Assembly (NCBI GenBank): GCA_029379385.1
Contig: CM055611.1
Span: forward strand, 6,014,001 to 6,078,000
DNA length: 64,000 nucleotides
Source: Quillaja saponaria
Lineage: Eukaryota > Streptophyta > Magnoliopsida > Fabales > Quillajaceae
Direction: 5' to 3'
A model generated the notes under the pieces. The model saw only the letters and a list, made by a program, of their open reading frames with translations, was not told the origin of the DNA and did not search any database. Positions within the stretch are counted from its first letter, which is position 1, and every line of letters starts with the position of its first letter. A program made the translations under genes and the position numbers. Positions 25,700-36,354 of the stretch are shown here, piece by piece.

Positions 25700-27099
25700 T
25701 AAGGCTATAAAAAAAACTTACCCACCCAGTAACTCGAAATCGACTCGTCTAGGCCCGAACAACGGGTCAACAAATGGGTTCTCAATCGAGCGACATTTTG
25801 TTTATATTTTCGGGTTAGGTCGAGTGCTTGGGTCCAAAAACAATTTACATGCCAGGTACCCGACCCACTCGGATATAGTATCATATATTTTTTAAATAAT
25901 ATTATATATATATAATATAGCTCTATATTTAAAATATCTTAATCTAAACCTAGCTAACCTTATCCTCTTTAGTCTTTACTTTTCATAGTTCTCATGCAAG
26001 TCAAGTATAACTTAGCTACTGCCTGCTACATTCTTCTTCAACCTCTATCTCTTTTTGGCCTCTTCTTTCTTGTTTTATGTTCGATTCAAAACTCTAGTTT
26101 GCAGACTTGCTTCAAGGATTAATGATCTACTGCTACATCTGATTTTTCCCCTCTTCCACCACCACCATCTCTGGTGGAAAATTGGCACCGTCCTTCACTG
26201 TAGCTCCAATCAAGTTAAGTGTGGTGTCAAAAACTCAGATCTTGAGCTCTTCCCTCACCTCTTCTACTTAGCTCCATTAATGATTGCTTTTTATTTTTAT
26301 TTTTTGATTTTTTTATTATGTTAATAGAATTCTTTTGTGATTTGTGTTGTTTAATTATAATATTACTAGTAAATTAAAGTACATAGAATCTGAACTTGGC
26401 TTTCTACTATGAAAAGTAATATTCATTATTGATTGATTAGGACTAGGAACAACCATCAGTATTAGTTTCTGCCTTAACATAGATATGAGTTGTGAAGAAA
26501 CATAGTTTCTTTTGGAAATATATGTATCTCAGTATGTATAATATATAATCTTGTTATTTTTCCTTTCTTAAGTCTTTCTCTAAGATTCAATAACTATCCA
26601 TGTAGCCACAAATGCTATCATGAAAATGACTAGATTAGAAATGCATTAATCACTCATTTGATTTGTTTTTAACTCTTAATGTTGAAACATAGTTTAGCTG
26701 TTCTGTTTATTTGTAGGTTGGAATTAGAAGGAGCAGAACTTTAAGGATGTTAAATTGGAGATATATTTTGATTTTGCAATGACAATTTGAAATTTTAATT
26801 ATGTATTTGTATTTTGTTATTGTTAAATATACATTATTATTCTAGATTTCTATTATTTTTTTTATTACATCTTGTAATGTTAAAGACTTCTCATGTATGT
26901 TAATTATTGAACTATTTCGGATCAAAGCCCAGTTAAAAGTTTTAACCCACCAGACCTACCCGGATTTCTTATTGGATGAAAAATTTACCTACTTGGCCAC
27001 CCAACTTGTAAGTGGGTGAATTTTTATTTCACTCGATGTGCTCGGGTTGGGTGATGTTTATCCTTCACCTAGACCGACCTGCTCGCTTACACAAGCCTA
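25700..27099. mobile_element. Non-autonomous hAT element inserted in the hAT transposase pseudogene
   Basis: The element is flanked by a perfect 8-bp duplication TTTAAAAC (25692-25699 and 27100-27107), the size expected for hAT. The ends are short imperfect inverted repeats (TAAGGCT at left, TAGGCTTG read inward at right). The terminal regions are rich in cgggt/gggtc words. Removing the element and one duplication joins the transposase reading frame across the site (GQNIFALK to QNGKTNTRED), which independently confirms the borders. No transposase lies inside; an open frame at 26055-26324 has no recognised domain. Confidence 0.85.
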
Positions 27100-28784
27100 T
27101 TTAAAACAAAATGGAAAAACCAATACAAGAGAGGATGTCTTTAACTACTTTTCTCTAAGAATAACTTCTGGAGGATAAACATCTATTTAGAATGCTCTTG
27201 GAGATAAAGAGACAATTCATAAATCTCATATGACAGTGGCTAGGTTCTTTTTTGATAATTGGATCCCATTGAATTCTGTTCATTATTAACAAATGACTGA
27301 TGTAATTGCTGCTATAGCTCCTGGTTTTAAGATACTAATTATCATGCTATAAGAACTCGTTAGTTGCTTGATTGCAAGAAAGAAGAAGAGTTGGTAGTTG
27401 ATTTTCAAAAGAATTACTTAGGTAGATAATGGTTACACTATTATGGATGTTTGATGGCTAGATCAGTCAAATAGGCAATTGATTAATTTTATTATGTATT
27501 ATCCAAAAAGAGTAACATTTGTAAGGTTAATAGACTCTTTTTCTATCAATGATGCTACTACAATATGCAACTTATGTGAAGAGTTAGTTGAATAGGTTAG
27601 ACCAAATAATATTGTTCACTTAGTCACTGATAATGCTACAATTATAAGGCTCCAGGGAGGTTGTTAAGTGATAGATATCCTTCTATTTACTAGTCACCTT
27701 GTGTTGCACATTGTTAGAATTTTTTTGTTAGGCAACATTGAAAAATGGAGCATGTGGAAAATCTTGCAAGGCATGCCTCCTTGGTGACAAAATTTGTGTA
27801 TAACCATGCATATCTGTTAGCTTGGTTAAAAAAGAGAAAATGGTGGATAGAGTTTATATGTCTAGGACCAACTCGTTTTACAATAACATTCATTATTTTG
27901 AAGAGCATAAACATGATTTGCAAGCATTGGTGACTAGTAAAGATTTTGAGGAGTCTAGATATTCCATGGATAAGAAAGCTAAAGATGTAGTGGAGGTCAT
28001 CCTTGATAATAATTTTTAGAATAGTTGTGCTGTGATTGTGCAAGTTATTTTCCTACTTTTGCACTTCTTACAAATTGTTGATTCAAATTAAAGGCCTTCT
28101 ATAGGTTATGTCTATTATGGCATGTACAGAGCAAAAACGACTATCAAGAAATCAAGAACATATTCATAAAGAAAAAAAACTTTGTACAAGCCAAATACAA
28201 GGATAATTAAGAAGAGATAGGATACTCAACTTAGCCAATCTATTCATGAAGCTATTTATCACTTGAATCCTTCTTTTATGTATGATAGGAAACATTTCTC
28301 ACAAAAACAAGAGGTAATGCAAAATTTACTTGATGTGATTAACCGTAAAATTACTTCTGGAAGGATAAAAGTATTAGAAGAAAATATTATAATATCATAA
28401 TAGAATGGAAAGTTTTGGTCAACCACTTGCTTTGGAAGCGTAAAAAACCATGCAACACGTTAATATGCTACTAAACATACTTGTGCTTGTTAAGGTTTTT
28501 TCATTACTTTGTTACAAACTCTAATATAATAAAATTCACAATTTTTGGAGGTGAATGGTGGAAGGCATTTAGACATAGTACTCCTTATCTATAAACCTTA
28601 GCTGTTAAAATACTTGCCTAAACAACTTCTTTAGGTTGTGAAAGGAATTAGAATGTTTTTTAGAGTATACATAGTAAGAAAAGGAATAGGTTCAAGAATA
28701 TAAGACTGAATGATCTTGTAAATATCCATTATAATTTGCATTTGAAGAACATGTATTTTAATTTATTATTATATCATTACTTGA

Positions 28785-28846
28785 TTGATTGATAATTTAT
28801 ATTTGTTGATAGTTGATAGTTGATACTTGATAAGTTGATATATACA
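28785..28846. repeat. Short tandem repeat, gttgata-like units
   Basis: Imperfect repeats of about 7-9 bp (ttgttgatagttgatagt, ttgatacttgataa, gttgata) lie just after the hAT dimerisation block. This is a simple repeat with no further meaning seen. Confidence 0.6.
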
Positions 28847-29239
28847 TACATTTCATTGTAGACATATTAACAAAAAAAGATACTTTGATCTTATTGATTA
28901 TGAAAGTATTAAGGACACAAAGTTTTGGGTTATGGAAGATAACAAGTATTCACTACTTGATTATAATGAGTAAGAGAGAATGATTTACACTGAGAAATCA
29001 CTCCCTAGAGATGACCTACAATGCCAAGTGGAAACAGATTATTATATGATTAGTTATATTTTTTTAAATTATGAGAATTAAGAATATTTAAATTGCAACA
29101 TTTCTAATTAAAACCCTTCCATTATATTTTTTTTTTCTTAGATAATCATGGTGGGAATAAAATACAACCAAATCTTGACTTGGAATCTTTTTATAGAGAT
29201 GCTATTGCAGATGATGATGATTAGTTAAACCAGTGATGG

Positions 29240-30190
29240 TGATTGTTGATACAAGATTTGTTCGAGCTCCAAGATCTCCTCAGGCGAACCTGCAGGGATG
29301 GTCCTCCTAGCTCAAAGGTAGTCCTTAAGTTATCCTCTGGTCGGAAGGTTTCCTCATATGCTCTTCTGGTCAGGAGGTCTCCTTATGTGCTCCTCTAGTC
29401 GGGAGGTATTCTCATGTGCTCTTCTAGTTAGGAGGTCTCTTCGTGTATTCCTTTATAGACCAGAAATATGAAAAAGGAAGCAGAGAAGTATGATAGGTTT
29501 TTAGAGATAGAGCTTACCTTCACTTTATAAGGGGAGTTCTTATTTTATAGGGGAGTGTTGGACCTTATTGGGCTAAATAGGTTAAGTGGGCCTAAGTTAA
29601 TATATGTATTAACATCAGTCCCTTGAAAATGAGCTGAATGAGTGAAACGAATCAAACTTGATAGGTTCTTCTCAGCATTCAAGGGTCGAATCATGGTATA
29701 CCATATCAAGTATGTCCCTAGTACGTCTCACATCAAATAAGAGAGTACGTTCTTCGAGATGGTTGGGACATAAGAATCTTTTTTTTTTTTTCTGAATACT
29801 TAAAGCTTAAAGAGATACTTAAAAGTGGAAGACATTCAGGAGCTAAAAAAAAGTGAAGCATTGGTATCAGAACATAGTGAAGCATTGGTATCAGAACATG
29901 GTATACCATATCAAGTATGTCCCTCTTTCTTGCATTTTGGTATCAGAACATAGTGAAGCATTGGTACGGGGGTTGAAGATACTGGTACTACCTCTACCTT
30001 TAGAGTTAACATCAGAAAATGATTATTATGCTTTGGTAAGCACCTTTTAGGTTCTGGTTGAGGAGTTTGGTGCTTCCTTAGCTTATAACATGTCACCAAA
30101 GTCCACTTATCATCCTCATTTAGAGGTTTTAGCTCTGCATGTATCATCGAGTATTGCATCATTATAGGTTCCAAATTACAAATTGGATAA
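29240..30190. repeat. LTR-like repeat DNA with internal tandem repeats
   Basis: Contains a 29-bp tandem array (see separate entry). A segment near 29600-29760 (catcagtcccttgaaaatg and following) recalls plant gypsy LTRs. Three copies of a TTGGTATCAGAACAT motif lie at about 29863, 29886 and 29937, and a phrase ggtataccatatcaagta occurs twice (about 29695 and 29900). No coding frame is recognised. Partial LTR ancestry is an inference. Confidence 0.4.
29334..29449. repeat. 29-bp tandem repeat, four units
   Basis: Units start at 29334, 29363, 29392 and 29421. Each reads CYTCTRGTYRGGAGGT-like followed by cctcatgtgct-like sequence, with a few differences between units. The equal 29-bp period was checked by counting. 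Confidence 0.8.
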
Positions 30191-30201
30191 GTTAAGCTTC
30201 C

Positions 30202-32440
30202 TGATAACTCTAGAAAATATAGTTATCTTATATCCTTTTACTCATATTATTTTAGCTGTTTTAGAGTTTTTGTTAGTTTTTACTTAGTTTTCAATCGAAT
30301 TCTAGTTGAGTCCTTATCATATTAGGATAATTAATCTTAGTTGATTTAGGATTTGATTAGGTATTTTATATGAGTTCTAGTTTATTCTAACTTAGTTAGT
30401 GTGTTTTTAAGGTCTAATATAAGAAGGAGTCCAAGTAGAGGCCAAAACTGCTTAAAACAAGGAAGAAAAATGAAGTTGCCCATAAGGCTGGCGCCTCAAC
30501 ACCAGAAAGCTAGTGCCTCAACGCTAAGATGAGGTCAAGGTGATGCCCCAGTGCCAGAACATGGGCGCCCCAATGTCACAGCCACTGCCAGACTCCCCTG
30601 TTTTGTCGATTTTTGAGGTTGTGGCGCCGGGACGATTCCTAGTCCAAATTGAAGTAAACTTTAGGGTTTTTAAGTCTATAAAAAGGGAACTACCTTGAGG
30701 ACTTAAAGGCATAATTGGAGACACAAGTTAGCAACTTTTTTTGGAGTATTAGAGCTTGTCAAGGGTGCAGGGAAGCAAGATGAGCAAGGATCATAAGAGC
30801 TTGAAAACTGACAACCTTCATAGCTTTCTCTATTTCTACTTTTCTTCACTTTTATTATATTCCTTTGATGTTTATTATTTTTAAAACCATATTTACATTA
30901 AGGGCTAGTTTGGTAAGCAAGAATAATTTTTGCGAAATTAGAATGGAAAGGGAATGAGAATAGAATTATCATTACATTCTATTGTTTGGTAGCAGTTAGT
31001 GGGAAATAGGCATTCCATTTATTGATTTATTTTCTATAAAGTTGTTAGACAAGAAATAATATAAGTATTATGCTAAAATGACAAAAAATATCCCTCAATA
31101 GATAAATTAATAAAAATGTAACATAATTTATGAAATACATATTTCTTAATTTTTTAGTTACTTTTTATATTATTTATTATTAATTAATAATTATTTTTAC
31201 TTATATTTATTTTAGTATTTCTTTTTTTATTAATATTAATTTTTTAGTTTAAAATTACTTAACTATTTTATTTACTTTACAATAATTATTTTATATTATT
31301 TACTATGATATGAAAGGTATTTTTGTCATTTGAATAAAATGATTTGATTTATTATTATTTTTATATACAAATTTTTTTATTTTAAATGATCTTATATTAT
31401 TTAATGTAGTATGAAGGGTATTTTTGTCATTTGACTAAATGAAATATTTTTATTAATTAATTAATAATATTACTATTTAATTAATATTTAGTTATTTATT
31501 TTATGTGATAGAATGAATATATATTTTTTTTTTATCATTTAACTAAACTAAACTGATTCCATAGAAGTAGGAATAAGCAATACCACCCCTCTAGCTGGAT
31601 TTGAGGATTCATACTTCTATGAAATAAAATGACTAGAATGAAATGAGTATTCTGAGGTTAAACGTACCAAATGAAAGAATGTTAATTCCATTGAATCATG
31701 CATGGAATGGAATGACATTTCTTGTATACCAAACTAGCTCTAAATAGCATAGAGTGGTTTACTTTCTAGAATTGTAACTAGAACTCTACATGTAGCTTGA
31801 TATTATGTTATGTTATAGATTGCTTAGGTTTTGGTATATGATTTATCTAATTCTTTTTATGCTTAATGATTCTAATTGATTGGCTATCTTTTGATTGAAT
31901 TAAGAAACCTAAAGGAACTTGGAAAAGGGAATTTAGGTTAAGCCTTGAATGAATTAGCACTTGTTTGAATTCAACATAGGTTGTTAAGTTTGATTTGTGT
32001 ATAGGATAGGAATATACCTATATGCCTTACGTAACCAATTTAGGTATGATTTTAATAAGTCTTTCTAAACTCAATTCACATAGGAATATAGTGAATTAGT
32101 CAAGTGAGATATTATTATAAGACATATTATAATTACTATAGAAACTTAGATTAATAATTCTTTGTCATAACTAAGCAAGACAAGATAATAATAATTCAAG
32201 TGAAGTGTTAAGGGAAGTTGAAATTCTAGGTTTATCTCTAATTTATCCTTGTGTTAATTTGCTTTTAGTTTATAATTAGTTCATAATCTGTCCAAATTTC
32301 AATTGTTTAAATAAAATTAGAATTGCTAATTTTAATACTTAGTATAATATTTAAAACTCCTCTTGGGAACGATCTCTACTTATCATTGTATTACTTGAGG
32401 AAAATAAGTAGCGCTTGCATTTGTAAAATCCATATCAAGT
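30202..32440 (+). repeat. 5' LTR of the gypsy-like element (with MITE inside)
   Basis: About 1.4 kb after removal of the 839-bp insert. It aligns throughout with 35027-36354 (shared landmarks include caatcgaattctagtt, gcatagagt and caagacaagataat). It holds a GC-richer block at about 30487-30615 with four irregular units built on gcgcctcaacacc or gccccagtgcc, fewer of which remain in the other LTR. Confidence 0.8.
30902..31740. mobile_element. PIF/Harbinger-type (Tourist-like) MITE inside the LTR
   Basis: Terminal inverted repeats: GGGCTAGTTTGGTA at the left and, read inward, GAGCTAGTTTGGTA at the right. It is flanked by TAA (30899-30901 and 31741-31743), the 3-bp duplication of this superfamily. 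The sister LTR at about 35682-35690 keeps the uninterrupted site (cactaaatagcat), which proves the insertion and its borders. It is 839 bp long, AT-rich and non-coding. Confidence 0.9.
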
Positions 32441-32589
32441 TTTTGGCATCGATGTCGAAGAATTATTCTTATATTTGTTAATATTAATACAAACCAATTC
32501 TAATTTTAATTCAATTTTGTTTTTTTATTTTATTTTCTTTCTGTTATCTTTTAATTTAATTTTGTCGTTTATTTTGTGAGATACATTGA

Positions 32590-32850
32590 ATATGTTTATT
32601 GAATATCTCAACCGCACATGTTTCACTCAATGTGACTTGGGAGAGGTTCAATTATCTTCTAAAAATGTGTCCAACTCATAGCTTATCAAATTGACTACAA
32701 CTCCACACATTTTACAATGGTTTGCATGAAAGGTCACGGAAAGTGATGAATATTCTAGTTGATGGAGACTTCATGGATCTAAGTATAGACAAAGCTTATG
32801 AGTTGTTAGATCATCCCAGCATATTCATGAGTGAGTCTACACCAAGTGAG
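32590..32850 (+). pseudogene. Retrotransposon gag fragment
   Basis: Readings such as RDLLRKCPTHSLSN.LQLHTF and YNGLHERSRKVMNILVDGDF, then DLSIDKAYELLDHPS, match the gag core of plant Tat/Athila-type gypsy elements. The piece is interrupted by stops, and nothing recognisable as protease or RT follows. It supports the gypsy call for the whole element. Confidence 0.7.
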
Positions 32851-32859
32851 TTGAGCCTA

Positions 32860-35026
32860 CACCAAGAGAGGATAGAATAGAGATGTCTCAAGAATTGGTA
32901 CAAAATTCCATTCTCACATGTATTCAATTCTTAGAAATTAAATCAGATGAAGAAATTCATGGTATCTAACCTGTTGAGCCTAATTTAGTCATAGAAGAAG
33001 AACCTACATGATGACCAAATTATAAGCCTCAATTGAAAGACTCTCAAAGTGAGGTATTAACCTAAGACATAATTATAGAGAAAAGACCACAATCTCTTGA
33101 GCTTAATATAGCCACTGAATTTTACATATATGAAGATCCTATAAAGTATACTCCTCTACCACCTTCTTTAGCATTATTCCTTTTCCAATACCAAGCAAGA
33201 TTTTTAAAGCCAAGTGATGTTGAGCGCACGTGCCAAGTACTTGCATATATTGCCAAGCTTGAGGGCCGTCATGAATCAAGACCTATATCTAGTGTTGTAT
33301 GACACTTATTATGGGTGAAAGCCACTTGTTTAGAAGCATTTTTTCAATAGTCTAGCCGACTACTATAAATCAAGCGCTCTTTTGGGAGACAACCCAAGTT
33401 TCTAAAGTTTTGTCTTTTTCTTTTTAATTTATATTTTAGTTCTTATTAAGTGTTGTTTATTTTTAGCATGTATATCATTTTTTACCTCCTACGAACTTGG
33501 GGCATACTAAAGACAACAAGGAAGAGAATTAGTGAGCTTTCCACCTTGATTGACAAAGGAGTTTCTTATCCATATTCCTTTTATATTTTTCTCATTAAGT
33601 TTAAAGTTTGGCTTAAGTTTGGGGGAGGGTGTTATTAGGTCTATTTGTTGCTTTTAAGTCTTTTGCTTGAGATGTCTTATGTTTTTTTCGATGATTTCCC
33701 TATCCAATGATAATATTATAATTAGTTGTGATTTTGGTTTTTAGGAAATTATGAGCATGATTTGAGTTTATATTAAATTCTTATGTTAGTAACATTGCTA
33801 GGATGTGATTTCCAACATTGAGGCACTTAATCTATTTCTTAGACTTGACATACTTATTTAGAGCCAGTTTATATTTAGAAAGTTCAGTTTTAGTTAAGGA
33901 CCCTAGAATTTGTTTGATTCTCTCTTAAGGCAAAAACGTAGACAATACTGATTTAAGGACATGATTTAGGCTATCTTTAGAGCGTTTGAGCTTTTCATGC
34001 TAACCTTGATAATTGTATCCGTAGTTTACCTCATTAAGCGTAATTTGTCCTTTTCTTATTCAACCAATATTAATTTTTCCCCTAACCATTTTTAATTTCC
34101 TTTTGCAACCCTCACACATAAGCATGTTGGTCTTTCTAGGAAGATTAAGGAGTTATATGAAAAAAGAATATATAATAAAAGGGAGTGAGGGTGGAAAAAG
34201 AAAAAGAAGTTTATTTATGCTACAAGTTCACCCCCATTATACATAATAGATTGAAATAAATTTGGGGGTGTGTCATGGAGTTGTTAAGAAGGGAATTTGT
34301 GCTTCAAGTATCAAGAAAGTTTTTTATACCTTATGCTCTTGTTATAACATTGAGGGCAATGTTAATTTTAAGTTTGGGGGTTTGTAATTCTTTCGAATTA
34401 TGATCAAAATTCCTTCTAATTTTGTTAGGAAAAAAAAAAGGAATGGGTGAAAGAAAAAAAAAAAGGTATGAATTTGTGGGAGATAAAAGAAAAGTAAAAG
34501 CCAGGTATGAGTTTATTACTTGGAATATAAAGGGAGTTCCAACAAAAGTTCTAGAATAAATAATGTGTTTAGGGTGATTTTGAGCTTTATAATTTTCTAT
34601 ATCATAGCTTTACTCTAACCTTACATTACAAGCTTATAAAGTCCTAATGATCATTGACCGATTATAGTCTATATTAGTGGAGAGAGAGGTGAAAAGCAAA
34701 TCTCTAGGATTTGAATGCTAATCTTCATTCTTCAGGCAGTAAACTAATCTGGTTTGCATTAAAATTCTAGGTAAAAAGATCATGCACCAAAAAAAAAAAA
34801 AAAAATCCATTTGATAATAAGATTAATGCTTGAATTGAATTATAAATATGCATGATTACCTATGATTGTCCCTAAATTAATACTTTAAAAAAAACATATT
34901 TGAGGATACTTTGGAAATCATTGATTTAAGTGTGACTCATCTCTTGCTTTTCGTTTTTGTTTTTGTTTGTGTTTGTGTTTTGTTTTCTTTTGCTCAAGGA
35001 CTAGCAAAACTTTAAGTTTAGGGGTA
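32860..35026 (+). other. Non-coding interior with repeated polypurine-tract-like motifs
   Basis: AAGTTTGGGGGAGGGTG (about 33614), AATTTGGGGGTGTG (34258), TTAAGTTTGGGGGTTTG (34367) and TTTAAGTTTAGGGGTA (35011) are four purine-tract-like copies. Only the last abuts an LTR. A phrase near 33370-33400 (gctcttttgggagacaaccc) is also commonly seen in non-coding parts of plant gypsy elements. No gene. Confidence 0.55.
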
Positions 35027-36354
35027 TGATAACTCTTGATAATATAGTTATTTTACATCATTTTACTCATATTATTTTAGCTATGCCTTAGAGTTTTATT
35101 AGTTTTTGCTAGTTTTCAATCGAATTCTAGTTAAGTGTTTATCGTATTAGGATGATAAATCCTAATTGATTTAGGATTTTATTAGGTGTTTTATATGAGT
35201 TATAGTTTATTCTCACTTAGTTGGTGTGTTTTGAATGTCTAATACAATAAGAAGTCTAATTAGAGGTCAACTAGAGTTGAACACCTGCTAAAACGTGCAA
35301 GACAAGAGAAGCTGCTAAAGAGGCTAGGCGCCTTAGTGCCAGGATGAATTCCAGGTGGCAGCCCCAGCATTACAGCCACTGCAGACCCCCTTGTTTCATC
35401 AATTTTTGAGGCTACTGCGTTGGGACAATTTCTCGTCTAAATTGAAATGAACATGAGGGTTTTTATGCCTATAAAATGGGGACTATCTTGAGGACTTAAA
35501 GAGACAAGTTAGCAACATTTTTATAGAGTATTAGAGCTTGTCAATGGTGTAAGGAAGCAAGAGAAGCAAAGATCGTAAAAGCTTGAATGACCCTACAATC
35601 TTCATAACTTTCTCTATTTCTACTCTTCTTTACTTTTATTGTATTCTTTTGATGTTTATTATTGTTAAAACTATATTTTCACTAAATAGCATAGAGTAAT
35701 TTATTTTCTAGAATTGCAACTAGAACTTAATATGTAGATTGATATTATGTTATGTTATGGATTTCTTAGGTTTTGGTATCTGATTTATCTAATTCGTTTT
35801 ATGCTTAGTGCTTCTGATTGATTGGTTATCTCTTAGATTGAATTAGGAAACCTAAGGGAAATTGGGAAGAGGGAATTTAGGTTAATCCTTGAATAAATTA
35901 GCATTTGTTTGAATTCAACATATGTTGTTAAGTTTGATTTGTGTATAGGATAAGAATATACATATATGCCTTTGTTATGCATTTATGTAGCCAATTTAGG
36001 TATAATCTTAATGAGTCTTTGCTAATTTAATTCACATAGGAATTAGTGAATTGACTAAGTGATATATTATTATAAGACATAAGAATATGCTTATAATTAA
36101 TTAAAAACCCTAGGTTAATAATTTTTTAGTCATAACTAAGCAAGACAAGATAATACATAATTCAAGTGAAATGTTGAAGGAAGTTTTAGTTCTAAGTTTA
36201 TCTTCATTTTATCCTTTTGTTAATTTTTTTTTTAGTTTATAATCTACCCAAATTTTAGTTGTTTGAATAAAATTGGAATTGATAATTTTAATACTTAGCA
36301 TAATATTTGAAAACCCCTCGTAGGAATGAACTCTACTTATTATTGTATTACTTG
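35027..36354 (+). repeat. 3' LTR of the gypsy-like element (3'-truncated)
   Basis: Starts TGATAACTCTTGATAATATA, right after a purine tract. It is colinear with the 5' LTR minus the MITE. Similarity ends at tattgtattacttgg (about 36354), where the 5' LTR continues for about 90 more bases. Confidence 0.8.

Larger units (their letters stand above)
25280..29220 (+). pseudogene. hAT-family transposase pseudogene (BED zinc finger to dimerisation domain)
   Basis: The first part (25298-25691) gives a BED-type finger: SLVCLYCSKVFKSGGINKMK, then HH and C further on. The second part (27108-28770) carries a VTDNAT block (about 27623) and a region like SPCVAHC...FVRQHKMEHVENLARHASLVTKF (27700-27800). RTNSFYNNIHYFEEHKHDLQ then ALVTSKDFEESRYSMDKKAK spans 27868-27990. 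The C-terminal dimerisation block EWWKAFRHSTPYL...LAVKILA...KKRNRFKNIRLNDLV is at about 28555-28730. A weaker tail runs to 29220 with an acidic end. The parts are split by a 1,400-bp inserted element. Stops and frameshifts elsewhere show it is dead. This is a recognised plant hAT transposase family and does not look like a domesticated gene. Confidence 0.85.
30202..36354 (+). mobile_element. Non-autonomous Ty3/gypsy-like LTR retrotransposon
   Basis: Two long terminal repeats both start TGATAACTCT: 30202 to about 32440 (interrupted by a MITE) and 35027 to about 36354, where similarity stops abruptly. The internal 2.6 kb starts with a degenerate PBS-like tggcatcgatgtcgaag (about 32445), which resembles the tggcgccgttgccgg site of many plant gypsy elements. 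It has a short gag remnant and otherwise non-coding DNA. The last PPT-like tract is AAGTTTAGGGGTA, just before the second LTR. No pol is present. The second LTR lacks its final ~90 bp, being cut at the junction with the minus-strand gypsy fragment. Confidence 0.8.

Noticed and set aside
26055..26324. 89-aa open frame in the hAT-type insert
   Set aside because: No domain, hydrophobic low-complexity end; non-autonomous elements often carry chance frames.
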